From Roseomonas haemaphysalidis (lineage in GTDB: Bacteria > Pseudomonadota > Alphaproteobacteria > Acetobacterales > Acetobacteraceae), in the NCBI RefSeq assembly GCF_017355405.1, contig NZ_CP061179.1, positions 310,001 to 374,000 on the forward strand: a DNA stretch of 64,000 nt. Direction: 5' to 3'. Shown in pieces: positions 9,276-18,069 of this stretch. The notes beneath the pieces are model-generated. The model had not been told where the DNA came from. It searched no databases and worked only from the letters and a program-made list of their open reading frames with translations. The stretch's first letter is position 1, and the number at the start of each line of letters is the position of its first letter. A program made the translations under genes and the position numbers.

Positions 9276-10262
9276 ATGCAAATCCCCATCAAGCGCGCGA
9301 TCGAGAAGGTTCCGGGGGGCATGATGGTCGTGCCGCTGGCCCTCGGCGCCATCATCGCCACGCTGTTCCCGGCCACGCCGAAGTTCTTTGGCTCCTTCAC
9401 CGGGGCGCTGTTCACCGGCTCGCTGCCCATTCTGGCGGTGTTCTACGTTTGCATGGGCGCCAGCATCGACTTCAAGGCCACCCCCTACATCCTGAAGAAG
9501 GGCGGCACGCTGCTCGGCACGAAGGTCGGCATCGCGGCCCTGCTCGGCATCATCGTCGGACAGTTCCTGGGCGAGGCACCGGTGGCCAGCGGCGTGTTCG
9601 CCGGCCTGTCGACGCTCGCCATCGTCGCGGCCATGAATGACACCAACGGCGGCCTGTACATGGCCCTGATGGGCCAGTACGGCGAGCCGCGCGACGTCGG
9701 TGCCTATACCGTGATGACGCTGGAATCGGGACCCTTCCTGACCATGGTGACGCTGGGCGTCGCCGGGCTTTCGGCGTTTGAATGGCCGGTGCTGGTGGGC
9801 GCCATCCTGCCGCTGCTGGTGGGCATGCTGATCGGCAACCTGGACCGCGAGATGCGCGAGTTCCTGAGCCGCGCCATTCCCGTGATGATCCCCTTCTTTG
9901 CCTTCGCCCTCGGCGCCGGGCTGGACCTGACCAAGGTGTGGCAGGCGGGGCTGCTGGGCCTCGGGCTCGGCGTCGCGGTGGTGGTGATCACGGGCACCGC
10001 CCTGTTCCTGATGGATCGCGTGATCGGCGGATCGGGCGTCGCCGGCATCGCCGCGGCCTCCACCGCCGGCAATGCGGCGGCGGTGCCCGCCATCGTCGCC
10101 GCCAACAACCCGGCCTATGCGGACGCCGCGCCCGCCGCCACAATCCTGGTGTCGGCCTGCGTCATCGTCACGGCCATCCTGGTGCCGCCGGTCACCGCCT
10201 GGGTGGCGCGCCGCGTCGGCCCCGCGCGGCTCGGTGCCCGGTCCGGAACGGGCGAGGCATGA
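9276..10262 (+). CDS. kdgT: 2-keto-3-deoxygluconate permease family transporter
   Basis: Inner-membrane carrier of the KdgT family, 328 residues with about ten hydrophobic segments. Family hallmarks visible are [17 protein letters not shown] at the N-terminus, [27 protein letters not shown], and [19 protein letters not shown] in the middle. The true KdgT imports 2-keto-3-deoxygluconate. Here the next genes encode a DUF1537 kinase and a PdxA2-type dehydrogenase, so the natural substrate is more likely a four-carbon acid such as D-threonate or D-erythronate (inference). The start ATG has GAGGA about 11 bases upstream. The stop overlaps the next start (ATGA). Confidence 0.9.
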   Translation: MQIPIKRAIEKVPGGMMVVPLALGAIIATLFPATPKFFGSFTGALFTGSLPILAVFYVCMGASIDFKATPYILKKGGTLLGTKVGIAALLGIIVGQFLGEAPVASGVFAGLSTLAIVAAMNDTNGGLYMALMGQYGEPRDVGAYTVMTLESGPFLTMVTLGVAGLSAFEWPVLVGAILPLLVGMLIGNLDREMREFLSRAIPVMIPFFAFALGAGLDLTKVWQAGLLGLGLGVAVVVITGTALFLMDRVIGGSGVAGIAAASTAGNAAAVPAIVAANNPAYADAAPAATILVSACVIVTAILVPPVTAWVARRVGPARLGARSGTGEA

Positions 10263-11512
10263 CCCGCGACTGGCTGATCCTGGCCGATGACCTGACCGGC
10301 GCCGCCGATTGTGGCATCGCCTTCGCCCGGCGGGGCCTGCGGGCCTCGGTCGGCTGGCACGGCGTGGACATGGCCGCCGGCGCGCAGGTGGTGGCGATCG
10401 ACGCCGACAGCCGCCGCCTGCCCCCGGAGGAGGCCGCCAGGCGCCACGCGGGGCTGCTGCGGGCCCGCCACGCGCCCGGCATGGGGCTGATCAAGAAGAT
10501 CGACTCCACGCTGCGCGGCCAGCCGGCCGCCGAGCTGGCCGCCACCCTTGCGGCGCTGCGTGGGGCCGGGCGCCCGGCGCTGGCCATCGTGGCGCCGGCC
10601 TTTCCCGCCACGGGCCGCACGACCGAAGAAGGCCGCGTGCACGTCAACGGCCAGCCGCTGGAAGACACGCCCCTCTGGGCGCGCGATCACACCTACGGCA
10701 GCGCGCTGCTGCCCGAGGTGCTGCGCTCGGTCGACCTGGACGCCCGGGTGCTGCCCCTCGCACTGGTGCGCCAGGGCGATGCGGCGCTGGCGGCAGCCCT
10801 GCGCGACGCCCTGGCCGAAGGGCTGGACGCGGTTGTATGCGACGCCGTGGCGCTAGGCGACCTCGACATTCTCGCCCGCGCCAGCCTGCCACTGGCGGAG
10901 CGGGTGGTTTGGGTCGGCTCGGGCGGCATCGCCGCCGCGCTGGCCGCCGCCCTGCCGGATGCCGCCCCGGCGCCCGGTGCCATGCCCCCCGCGCTCCGCG
11001 GCGGCGTGCTCGTGGTGGTTGGCAGCATCGCCGAGGCATCGCGTGGCGCCGCCGCGCGCCTGGTGGCCGAGGCGGCTGCCACGCGCTTCGACATCCCGCC
11101 CGCGCTGCTGCGCGCTGGCCCCGCCGACCCGCGCTGGGCCCCGCTGGCCGGGGGCATCGGCGCCTCGCTTGCGGCTGGCCAGGACACGCTGGTGATGATC
11201 GCCGACGACCCCGGTGCCGACCTGGCGCAGGGCGCCGCCCTGGCCGAGGCGCTGGCCGGGCTGCTGGCGCCCGCCGCCGCCCGGATGGGCGGGCTGTTCG
11301 CCACGGGCGGGGAAACCGCCTGCGCGCTGCTGACGCATCTGGGCGTCAACGGCATCCGCCTGCTGGACGAGGTCGAGGCCGGCGTGCCGCTCGGCGTCAC
11401 CCAGGGGGCGCTCCAGGTGCCGGTGATGACCAAGGCCGGCGCCTTTGGCAACGACGCAACCATTCTCCGCAGCCTGCTCCGGCTGCGCCAGCTTTGCAGG
11501 ACCGCCGCATGA
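10259..11512 (+). CDS. Four-carbon acid sugar kinase (DUF1537/OtnK-DtnK family)
   Basis: ATP-dependent kinase of 417 residues that in this family phosphorylates D-threonate, D-erythronate or related acids at C4. The N-terminal substrate domain begins [21 protein letters not shown], with IDADSR and KKIDSTLRG following. The C-terminal nucleotide-binding domain carries [12 protein letters not shown] and a glycine-rich [12 protein letters not shown] near the end. The ATG overlaps the permease stop by four bases, and its own stop overlaps the next start, so the three genes are translationally coupled. The pairing DUF1537 kinase plus PdxA2 is the established signature of D-threonate/D-erythronate catabolism to dihydroxyacetone phosphate. 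Which epimer is used cannot be read from the sequence. Confidence 0.88.
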   Translation: MTRDWLILADDLTGAADCGIAFARRGLRASVGWHGVDMAAGAQVVAIDADSRRLPPEEAARRHAGLLRARHAPGMGLIKKIDSTLRGQPAAELAATLAALRGAGRPALAIVAPAFPATGRTTEEGRVHVNGQPLEDTPLWARDHTYGSALLPEVLRSVDLDARVLPLALVRQGDAALAAALRDALAEGLDAVVCDAVALGDLDILARASLPLAERVVWVGSGGIAAALAAALPDAAPAPGAMPPALRGGVLVVVGSIAEASRGAAARLVAEAAATRFDIPPALLRAGPADPRWAPLAGGIGASLAAGQDTLVMIADDPGADLAQGAALAEALAGLLAPAAARMGGLFATGGETACALLTHLGVNGIRLLDEVEAGVPLGVTQGALQVPVMTKAGAFGNDATILRSLLRLRQLCRTAA

Positions 11513-12528
11513 CCCCTCACGACACCCGCCCCATCGTCGCGATCACCATGGGCGATGCCGCCGGCATCGGGCCGGAGATCATCATGAAGGCCCTGGCGCG
11601 CGAGGACGTCTACGCCATGTGCCGCCCGCTGGTGGTGGGCGACGCCACGCGCCTGCGCGAAGCGGGCGCGGTGGTGCGCGGCACGCTGCAGGTGCGCGCG
11701 CTGCAGACCCCCGACGGCGCGCGCTATGAGCGCGGCACCGTGGACTGCATCGACCTGGGGCTGATCCCGGACGGCTTTCCCTTCGGCCAGCTGTCGCCGG
11801 TGGCCGGCGAGGGCGCCTTCCGGTTTATCGAACGCGCCACCCGGCTGGTGGAGGCCGGCGAGGCGGATGCCATCTGCACCGCGCCGCTGAGCAAGGAGGC
11901 GTTGCACGCCGCCGGCCACAAGTACCCCGGCCACACGGAACTGCTGGCGCACCTGACCGGCACGCCCGAGGTGTCCATGATGCTGGTGGCGCCCAAGCTG
12001 CGCGTGATCCACGTCACCACCCACATCGGCCTGATGGACGCCATCCGGAAGATCGAGCCGGGGCTGGTGGAGCGCGTGATTGCCCGCGGGCGGGACACGC
12101 TGGTCAAGGCCGGCATCGCCGAGCCCCGCATCGGCGTCTGCGGCATCAACCCCCATGCCGGCGAGAACGGGTTGTTCGGCCAGGGCGAGGAGGAGCAGAA
12201 GATCATCCCCGCTGTGCAGGCCTGCACCGCCAAGGGCTGGGACGTGACCGGCCCGCTGCCCGCCGACACGCTGTTCTTCCGCGCCGCCAGGGGCGACTTC
12301 GATCTGGTGGTGGCCATGTACCACGACCAGGGCCACGGCCCGGTCAAGGTGATGGGGCTGGAGGCGGGGGTGAACATCACCATCGGCCTGCCGGTGGTGC
12401 GCACCTCGGTCGACCACGGCACCGCCTTTGACATCGCCGGCAAGGGCATCGCCGACGACGGCTCGCTGGTGGAGGCCTTGAAGCAGGCCGTGGACCTGGC
12501 ACCCAAGCGCGACCGCGCGGCGGCCTGA
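11509..12528 (+). CDS. pdxA2: PdxA2-type 4-phosphate-acid dehydrogenase (D-threonate/D-erythronate pathway)
   Basis: A 339-residue member of the 4-hydroxythreonine-4-phosphate dehydrogenase family. It would oxidise a C4-phosphorylated acid with NAD(P)+, followed by decarboxylation to dihydroxyacetone phosphate. Visible family motifs are AITMGDAAGIGPEI at the N-terminus, TAPLSKEAL, the metal-binding histidines in GHTELLAHL and VIHVTTHIGL, GINPHAGENGLFG, and MYHDQGHGPVKVMG, then RTSVDHGTAFDIAGKG at the end. Vitamin B6 PdxA belongs to the same family, but the coupling to a DUF1537 kinase and a permease points to the catabolic PdxA2 group. The ATG overlaps the kinase stop. Confidence 0.9.
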   Translation: MTPHDTRPIVAITMGDAAGIGPEIIMKALAREDVYAMCRPLVVGDATRLREAGAVVRGTLQVRALQTPDGARYERGTVDCIDLGLIPDGFPFGQLSPVAGEGAFRFIERATRLVEAGEADAICTAPLSKEALHAAGHKYPGHTELLAHLTGTPEVSMMLVAPKLRVIHVTTHIGLMDAIRKIEPGLVERVIARGRDTLVKAGIAEPRIGVCGINPHAGENGLFGQGEEEQKIIPAVQACTAKGWDVTGPLPADTLFFRAARGDFDLVVAMYHDQGHGPVKVMGLEAGVNITIGLPVVRTSVDHGTAFDIAGKGIADDGSLVEALKQAVDLAPKRDRAAA

Positions 12529-12603
12529 CGCGCGGGGCGTGCCTTTCGCCCCGGTCCGGCCTAAGGGGGGCCGGGCACCGGGAAGTTGAGGAGGCACGGC
12601 GCC

Positions 12604-13359
12604 ATGCGGCTGAGAAAGGAACGGACGGACGCGATCCTGCAGGCGATCGCCGCGGGAAATGCCGACGTGGACGGGCTGGCCGCCCGCTTCGGCGTGTCCG
12701 CCTCCACCATCCGGCGTGACCTGCAGCACCTGTCCACGCGGCGTGCCATCACCCGCACCTATGGCGGCGCGGTGCTGGCCGCGCCGGCGCCGGAACAGAG
12801 CCTGCGCAAGCGCGAAGGCCAGCACCGCGCCGCCAAGGCCGCCATCGCCGCCGCCGCGCTGGCGGAGATCCGCGAAGGCGAAACGCTGATCCTCGACGGT
12901 GGCTCGACGGTGGAAGCGCTGGGCCGCTTGCTGGGTGGCCGGCGGCAGCGGGTGATCACCAACAACCTGCCGCTGATCCCGGTGCTGACCGGCACGCTGG
13001 GACTGGAGCTGGTTGTGCTGGGCGGCACGGTGCGGCCCATCAGCATGGGCACCACCGGCCCCCTGGCCGAGCAGGCGCTGCGGCAGATGACCGCCGACAA
13101 GGTGTTCACCAGCGCCGACGGCGTGGTCGCCGGGCGCGGGCTGTGCGAGGCGACGCTGGAACAGGCCTCGCTCAAGGCCCTGATGACGGAACAGGCCGCC
13201 GAGGTCTTCGTGCTGGCCGACAGCTCCAAGCTCGGCCGCGCCAGCCAGCCCTGCTGGACGCCGTTCCATGCCGGCTGGACCCTGGTGACGGATGCGTCGG
13301 AGCCGCTTTGCGCGCCATTCCAGGCGGCTGGGCTGCGGGTGATCCGCGTGCAAGGCTAG
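12604..13359 (+). CDS. DeoR/GlpR family transcriptional regulator
   Basis: A 251-residue sugar-responsive repressor. Residues 1-60 form the DeoR helix-turn-helix (LRKERTDAILQAIA, LAARFGVSASTIRRDLQHL) followed by the family wing RTYGGAV. The sensor domain carries LILDGGSTVEALGRLL, ITNNLPL, VLGGTVRP and ADKVFTSADGV, typical of binding a phosphorylated sugar or acid. I chose ATG 12604 over the upstream in-frame TTG because AGGAGG sits nine bases ahead. It lies 75 bases after the dehydrogenase on the same strand, so it probably controls the cluster through the dyads before the permease (inference). Confidence 0.9.
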   Translation: MRLRKERTDAILQAIAAGNADVDGLAARFGVSASTIRRDLQHLSTRRAITRTYGGAVLAAPAPEQSLRKREGQHRAAKAAIAAAALAEIREGETLILDGGSTVEALGRLLGGRRQRVITNNLPLIPVLTGTLGLELVVLGGTVRPISMGTTGPLAEQALRQMTADKVFTSADGVVAGRGLCEATLEQASLKALMTEQAAEVFVLADSSKLGRASQPCWTPFHAGWTLVTDASEPLCAPFQAAGLRVIRVQG

Positions 13360-13409
13360 ATCGGGCTGGCCCGGGCGGGCAGGAACCTTTAGAGAACATC
13401 TCCGACGCC

Positions 13410-15671
13410 ATGCCCGACACCCAGATCGTCATCACCGAGAAAAGCAGCCAAGCCAAGGACGTGCGCGCCGCCGTCGGCGGCCGCTACGGCACCGTGCTGC
13501 CTGCCGAGGGCCACCTGTTCGACCTGGTGGAGCCGGAGGAAGCGGTGCTCGCCTGGAAGCGCTGGGCGCCGGTGCTGCTGAAGCCGGAAGGGCTTTATGC
13601 CACCAAGCCCGCCTCGGGCGGCAACAAGGCGGCCAAGCTGAAGGCCATCAAGGCCGCGCTGAAAGGTGCCGGCTGCGTGTGGCTGGCAACCGACTGCGAC
13701 CGCGAGGGGCAGCTCATCGGCCAGGAGATCCTGGAGCACCTGAAATACCGCGGCCGGGTGATGCGCGTAATCTTCACCGCCCAGGACCCGCAAACCATCC
13801 GCGCCGCCTTCGCCGCCGCGAAGCCTAATGCGGAATACGCCCGCCTCTACGCCGCTGCCGTGGCGCGGCGGCAGGCGGACCAGATCTACAACCTGTCGCT
13901 GACCCGCACCGCGACCGTGACGCTGGCGCGCGGCGTGCGCAGCGTGATCGGCGTCGGGCGGGTGAAGACGCCGACTTTGGCCATCGTCTGCCGCCGCGAG
14001 CTGGAGATCCGCGACTTCCGCCCGCAGGACTACTTCGAGGTGGTGGCAACGGCCGAAGTGGCGGGCGGCGAACTGCGCCTGCGCCACGCGCCCAAGGAAC
14101 GCATCCTGAAGCGCGAGGACGCAGAAGCCATCGCCATGCTGGCCGAGGGCTTCGCGGGGCCGCTGGCCGTCAAGGTGGAGGACAAGCGGCAGGGTCCGCC
14201 GCGGCTGCACGACCTGCCTTCCCTGCAAAAGCTCTGCGGCTCGCGCTTCGGCTGGTCCGCCGCGCGCACGCTGGAGGTGGCGCAGCAGCTTTATGACGGC
14301 GAGGGCAAGAAGGTGATCACCTACCCCCGCGCCGAAACGCGTTACCTGCCCGAAAGCCTGATGCCGGACGTGCCGCGCATCGTCGCCGGGCTGCAAGCCG
14401 GGCGGGCCTTCGCGGCCATTCCGGTGCCCGACCCGCCGGTGACGCGGCGCGGCGCTGCCGGTGCGTTTCACGACAAGGGGCTGGAAGGCGCCAGCCACCA
14501 CGCCGTCATCCCCAACGTCAACACGGTGGACACGCTGCGCGAGGTCTGGCCACGCCTTTCGGCGGACGAGCGCAAGCTGTTCGACGTGATCGCGCGCTCC
14601 TACCTGGCCGCCATGATGCCGGATTTCCGTTACCGGCAGACCACCGCCACGCTGGATGTCCAGGGCCATGTGTTCCGTGCCGCCGGGCGGCAGCCGATCG
14701 AGCTGGGCTGGCGCGCCGCCTTTCCCGAATGGACGCCGGCGGAGGAGAAGGGCGAGGACGCGCAGCTGCTGCCCCCGCTGCGCGACGGCGAGGCCGCCCG
14801 GCTGCGCGACGCCGCCGTGGACGCCAAGCAGACCCGCCCGCCGCCCCGCTACAACGAGGGCACGCTGATCGAGGCCATGCAGAACGCCTGGCGCTTCGTG
14901 GAAGACGAGGCGCTGCGCGAGCGGCTCAAGGAAGCCAAGGGCATCGGCACCCCCGCCACGCGGGCCGAGGTGATCCGCGGCCTCAAGGCGCAGGACTTCC
15001 TCGTGGCGGAAGGCAAAAACATCGTGCCCACCGCGCGCGGCCTGTCCTTGCACGGGGTGCTGCAACAGGCCGATCCGGCGCTGGTGGACCCCGGCGTGAC
15101 GGCGCAGATGGAGCGCCTGCTGGACGAGGTGCTGCTGGGCACGGAGGAGATGTCCGGCGCCATCGATGCCGTCTGCGCCCAGGCCAGCCGCATCATCGGG
15201 CGGTTGCAGGAAGGCGCCGGGACCGTCGATCCCGCCCTGCTGGGCAGCGCCGGCCCGCCCGGCGGCCCGCGCCCGCCGACACCGGCGATGAAGCGTTTCG
15301 TGGACAGCTTGGCGAAGCAGAAGGGCATCGCCCCGCCGCGGGGCCATGCCGGGTCCGCCGCGCTGTGCCGCGCTTTCCTGGACCAGCACGCGCCGAACCG
15401 GACGGCGGCGCCGGGCGAACCGCCTGCCCCGGATGCTCCGAAGGCGCGCAAGGCACCGGGCGGCCGTGCCAAACGGCCCGGTGCCCCCGGCCGCCGCAAG
15501 GGTTCCGCGGCTTCCGCCGCGCCGGACCGCGGCGCGGATGAAACACCGTTGCGGATTCCCTTCGGCAACAAGGAAGCCGCCCTGCAGTTGGGTGCGCGAT
15601 ACCGCAGCGGGGGGTGGTATGCACCCGCCGGGCTGGACCTCGCGGGCTTTCGCGAACGCGGTTGGTTGTAG
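13410..15671 (+). CDS. topB: DNA topoisomerase III with DUF5710-like C-terminal module
   Basis: Type IA topoisomerase of 753 residues that relaxes and decatenates DNA through a 5'-phosphotyrosine link. The Toprim domain has VITEKSSQAKD and the acidic triad in ATDCDREG (Asp95, Asp97, Glu99). The active-site region reads VITYPRAETRYLP with Tyr305 as the likely nucleophile. Also seen are YNLSLTRTATV, GVGRVKTPTL and NEGTLIEAM. There are no CxxC zinc ribbons at the C-terminus. Instead a basic, Pro/Ala-rich linker (residues about 670-710) leads to a last segment, IPFGNKEAALQLGARYR then WYAPAGLDL, that looks like DUF5710. ATG 13410 is chosen because the homologous protein begins there; the frame continues open upstream inside the DeoR gene. 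Confidence 0.93.
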   Translation: MPDTQIVITEKSSQAKDVRAAVGGRYGTVLPAEGHLFDLVEPEEAVLAWKRWAPVLLKPEGLYATKPASGGNKAAKLKAIKAALKGAGCVWLATDCDREGQLIGQEILEHLKYRGRVMRVIFTAQDPQTIRAAFAAAKPNAEYARLYAAAVARRQADQIYNLSLTRTATVTLARGVRSVIGVGRVKTPTLAIVCRRELEIRDFRPQDYFEVVATAEVAGGELRLRHAPKERILKREDAEAIAMLAEGFAGPLAVKVEDKRQGPPRLHDLPSLQKLCGSRFGWSAARTLEVAQQLYDGEGKKVITYPRAETRYLPESLMPDVPRIVAGLQAGRAFAAIPVPDPPVTRRGAAGAFHDKGLEGASHHAVIPNVNTVDTLREVWPRLSADERKLFDVIARSYLAAMMPDFRYRQTTATLDVQGHVFRAAGRQPIELGWRAAFPEWTPAEEKGEDAQLLPPLRDGEAARLRDAAVDAKQTRPPPRYNEGTLIEAMQNAWRFVEDEALRERLKEAKGIGTPATRAEVIRGLKAQDFLVAEGKNIVPTARGLSLHGVLQQADPALVDPGVTAQMERLLDEVLLGTEEMSGAIDAVCAQASRIIGRLQEGAGTVDPALLGSAGPPGGPRPPTPAMKRFVDSLAKQKGIAPPRGHAGSAALCRAFLDQHAPNRTAAPGEPPAPDAPKARKAPGGRAKRPGAPGRRKGSAASAAPDRGADETPLRIPFGNKEAALQLGARYRSGGWYAPAGLDLAGFRERGWL

Positions 15672-15684
15672 AGGCGCGCCCCTG

Positions 15685-17055
15685 TCAGTGCCGTAGCAGG
15701 GGGTGCGCGGCCAGAGCCGCCAAAGCCTCCGTCATTGTTGGGCGGGCGGCGACGGCGGGCTGCACGCAGTCCTGCTCCAGCCGGCGCAACGCCACGTCGT
15801 CCAGGCCGGAACAAGCCACCAGTTCGCCCAGCAACAGGCCCCAGGCCCGCGTTTCCAGGCGCCGCAGCGCCTCGCCCGCTGCACCATCCGGCAGGAACGA
15901 GGCGGCTCCGAAGTCGCTCAGCACCGCCGCGCCGGTGGTGCCGTCCCACAACAGGTTGTGGCCATACAGGTCGCCGTGCAGCACCCCGCGCGCATGCAGG
16001 TGCGCAGCGGCGGCGGCGGCATCATGGGCGATGCGCAGCGCCACGGCCGGGGCCAGCCGCATTGCAGGTGGGTAAACGTCGCGGCTGCAGCTTTGCAGGC
16101 TCGGCGGCCCGGCCAGCACGCGCCACTGCGCGGGCAGGAGCGGCATCAGCAGCCCGTCCCGCCCCTCGGGGTGCCCCACCACCCGGCCCAGCGCGCCGGT
16201 GAGCTGCGGGTATGGCCCGGCCCGCAGGCAGGCGGCCATTTCCCGTTCCGGCAACCCGTCGCTGGTCATGCGCCCCTTGAACAGCTTCAATGCCGCCGCA
16301 AGGGGGCGTGCCGTGCCAGGGGCTGTCCACAGCACTTCCCGCACCTCGCCCGACGCGCCCTCACCCAGCCAGCGCCCGGGTTGCAGCTCGGCCCAGGGAA
16401 TGGCGGAGGTCTGATCTGTCACCGCAGGGTCCAGCGGATTGCCGGCCCAGGCGAGCCAGGCCAGCCGGGGCAGCGAGGCGAGCCAGGGTGGCAGCGTGTC
16501 GAAAGCATTGGCAGACAGGCGCAGCAGTTCGAGCCGCGCGGCGCCGGCCAGGCTGTGCGGCAAGTGCCGCAGCCGGTTGCCAGCCAGCATCAGCTTCTGC
16601 AAGGCGGGGCGCTCGCCCAGCGCGGCAGGCAGTGTTTCGATGCGGTTGTCGGTCAGCGTCAACCAACGCAACTGCGGCGGCAGCGCCTCGCCCGGCACGT
16701 CGCGCATTCCGCAGCCCCGAAAGCCAAGCTGGCCGAGCGCCGCGCAGCCACCGAGGCCCACCGGCAGCCGGGGCATGGGATTGCCGGACGCGAACAACAC
16801 GCCCAACCGCCCGAGCCGCCCGATGTCTTCCGGCAAGTCGGTCAGCGCGTTGCCGCTGACATCCAGCACCTCCAGCGAGGCGGCGAGGCCGAAGACCTCG
16901 CGCGGGAACTCGCGCAGGCCGAGGCCGGGCAAGTGTAGTTCCCGGACGCCGGCCAGCTCGCCACGCCGCAGGGCGGCCAGGGTGGCCGCGGCGTCGCGCC
17001 CGGCTGATCCTGCCCCGGGCGTACCCTGGATGTCAGCCGCCTGCGATACCCGCAC
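15685..17055 (-). CDS. Leucine-rich-repeat protein kinase
   Basis: A 456-residue two-part protein. Residues about 35-210 contain seven or so bacterial LRRs (LEVLDVSGNALTDLP, LRWLTLTDNRIETLP, LQKLMLAGNRLRHLP). Residues about 226-456 form a Hanks-type kinase: glycine loop LGEGASGEV (230-238), ATP lysine in AALKLFK (Lys257), catalytic loop HGDLYGHN (360-367) and DFG at 381-383. The catalytic motif is HGD rather than HRD, and no clear APE motif follows the short activation loop, as in compact atypical kinases. There is no signal peptide or membrane segment, so it is probably cytoplasmic. It converges on topB with 13 bases between stops. The substrate is unknown. Confidence 0.88.
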   Translation of the reverse strand: MRVSQAADIQGTPGAGSAGRDAAATLAALRRGELAGVRELHLPGLGLREFPREVFGLAASLEVLDVSGNALTDLPEDIGRLGRLGVLFASGNPMPRLPVGLGGCAALGQLGFRGCGMRDVPGEALPPQLRWLTLTDNRIETLPAALGERPALQKLMLAGNRLRHLPHSLAGAARLELLRLSANAFDTLPPWLASLPRLAWLAWAGNPLDPAVTDQTSAIPWAELQPGRWLGEGASGEVREVLWTAPGTARPLAAALKLFKGRMTSDGLPEREMAACLRAGPYPQLTGALGRVVGHPEGRDGLLMPLLPAQWRVLAGPPSLQSCSRDVYPPAMRLAPAVALRIAHDAAAAAAHLHARGVLHGDLYGHNLLWDGTTGAAVLSDFGAASFLPDGAAGEALRRLETRAWGLLLGELVACSGLDDVALRRLEQDCVQPAVAARPTMTEALAALAAHPLLRH

Positions 17056-17159
17056 CCCTTCGACCTCCTGGTTTCGGGCAGGGTGTTACCATGGGCCGGG
17101 GCGCCGCGGACCCCATGCGCGGGTTGCCAGGGCCGCAAACCGATGGCGCGAGTACCGAT

Positions 17160-17290
17160 GGATGCGCAGAGAGATAATTTATGGGGATCAATTTACTCGA
17201 AGTGATAAATAGTTTTACCAAAGTATAAATACAGTCATTTCATTGTCTCTGCAAAACGTCACACATTGTGCGACAGGTCTGGTCTAGAAC
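17160..17290 (+). promoter_or_regulatory. AT-rich intergenic patch, probable promoter region
   Basis: The 263-base gap between the divergent kinase and small-protein genes contains about 100 bases that are strikingly AT-rich (ATAATTTATGG, GATAAATAGTTTTACC, GTATAAATAC) in a genome where almost everything else is about 70% GC. TTTACC and TATAAA-like hexamers occur, but I cannot fix a single -35/-10 pair. It could serve the small gene downstream, the kinase gene, or both, or mark a protein-binding or transferred segment. Confidence 0.4.
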
Positions 17291-17318
17291 TGCCTCGCCC
17301 GTTTGTAGGAGAGGCTCC

Positions 17319-17594
17319 ATGGCTTATGTCGAGTTGTCCTATTACCGGGATTGCGCGCTGGAACTGCGCGAATACGGCGATGCCGGTTGGGCGGTGCATA
17401 TCTACGACCCCAGCCTGCGGCCGCAGGCGCGCAAGATCGGCGTCGTCACCACCACCCAGGCTGCGGCGCTGCCGGGGGTGATGGCGGAAGCGCGCGCGGC
17501 GGTCGACGCGCATCTCGGCCCGGCGGCGCCGCTCGACCTGCCCATGCAGCGGGCAGCCGCCACCCCGCGAGCCGGCCAAACGGCAGCCCGCTGA
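17319..17594 (+). CDS. Small conserved-looking protein of unknown function
   Basis: A 91-residue protein starting MAYVELSYYRDCALELREYG, with a predicted alpha/beta core (WAVHIYDPSL, KIGVVTTTQAAALPGVMAEARAAVDAHLG) and a Pro/Ala-rich tail. There is no signal peptide, membrane segment or known motif. ATG 17319 is preferred over an upstream in-frame start because GGAGAG lies six bases ahead and the codons before it fall in the AT-rich leader. It follows that leader directly. I do not recognise the family. Confidence 0.65.
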   Translation: MAYVELSYYRDCALELREYGDAGWAVHIYDPSLRPQARKIGVVTTTQAAALPGVMAEARAAVDAHLGPAAPLDLPMQRAAATPRAGQTAAR

Positions 17595-17610
17595 CGCGCC
17601 GCCGCGACGC

Positions 17611-18009
17611 TCATGCCGGCGCGGGAATGCGCGCGATGACCTTGATCTCGAAGTCGAAGCCGGCGAGCCACGTGACGCCCACCGCCGTCCAGTTGGGATA
17701 AGGCGGCGGGCCGATCACCGTGTCCCGCACGGCCATCATGGCGCTGAACTGCCGCTCCGGGTCGGTGTGAAAGGTGGTCACGTCCACCACGTCGTCGAAG
17801 CTGCATCCCGCCGCCCGCAGCACCGCGGCAAGCCGGTCGAACGCCAGTTGGACCTGCTTGGTGTAGTCAGGCTCCGGCAAGCCGTCTTCGCGACTACCCA
17901 CCTGCCCTGACACGAACAGCAGGTCACCGGAGCGGATGGCGGCGGAATAGCGGTGGTTGTCGTAAAGGGCCTGTCGGCCGGGCGGGAAGACGGCATCACG
18001 TTTGGCCAT
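17611..18009 (-). CDS. RidA/YjgF/UK114 family protein
   Basis: A 132-residue protein of the RidA superfamily, whose archetype deaminates reactive enamines and imines; many members are catabolic deaminases of other specificity. Seen are YSAAIRSGDLLFVSGQVG, TKQVQLAFDRLAAVLRAAGC, DDVVDVTTFHTD and the C-terminal FEIKVIARIP. The start ATG (MAKRDAVFPPG) has AAGGA seven bases upstream; the frame runs open further upstream but without a better start. It is transcribed divergently from a TetR regulator, with palindromic sites between them, so it is probably that regulator's target. Confidence 0.88.
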   Translation of the reverse strand: MAKRDAVFPPGRQALYDNHRYSAAIRSGDLLFVSGQVGSREDGLPEPDYTKQVQLAFDRLAAVLRAAGCSFDDVVDVTTFHTDPERQFSAMMAVRDTVIGPPPYPNWTAVGVTWLAGFDFEIKVIARIPAPA

Positions 18010-18069
18010 GTCGGTTTCCTTGCGGCGATCGCGCCGGAACCCCTGTTCCGGCGTCGGGGATGCGTTCAT

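Noticed and set aside
10693..13353. 886-residue minus-strand frame
   Set aside because: It lies opposite the DUF1537 kinase, PdxA2 and DeoR genes, whose domains are unmistakable; codon bias makes the antisense frame open.
17056..17318. tRNA or small RNA in the AT-rich gap
   Set aside because: I found no cloverleaf, no CCA-adjacent acceptor stem and no strong hairpin; treated as a promoter-like region.
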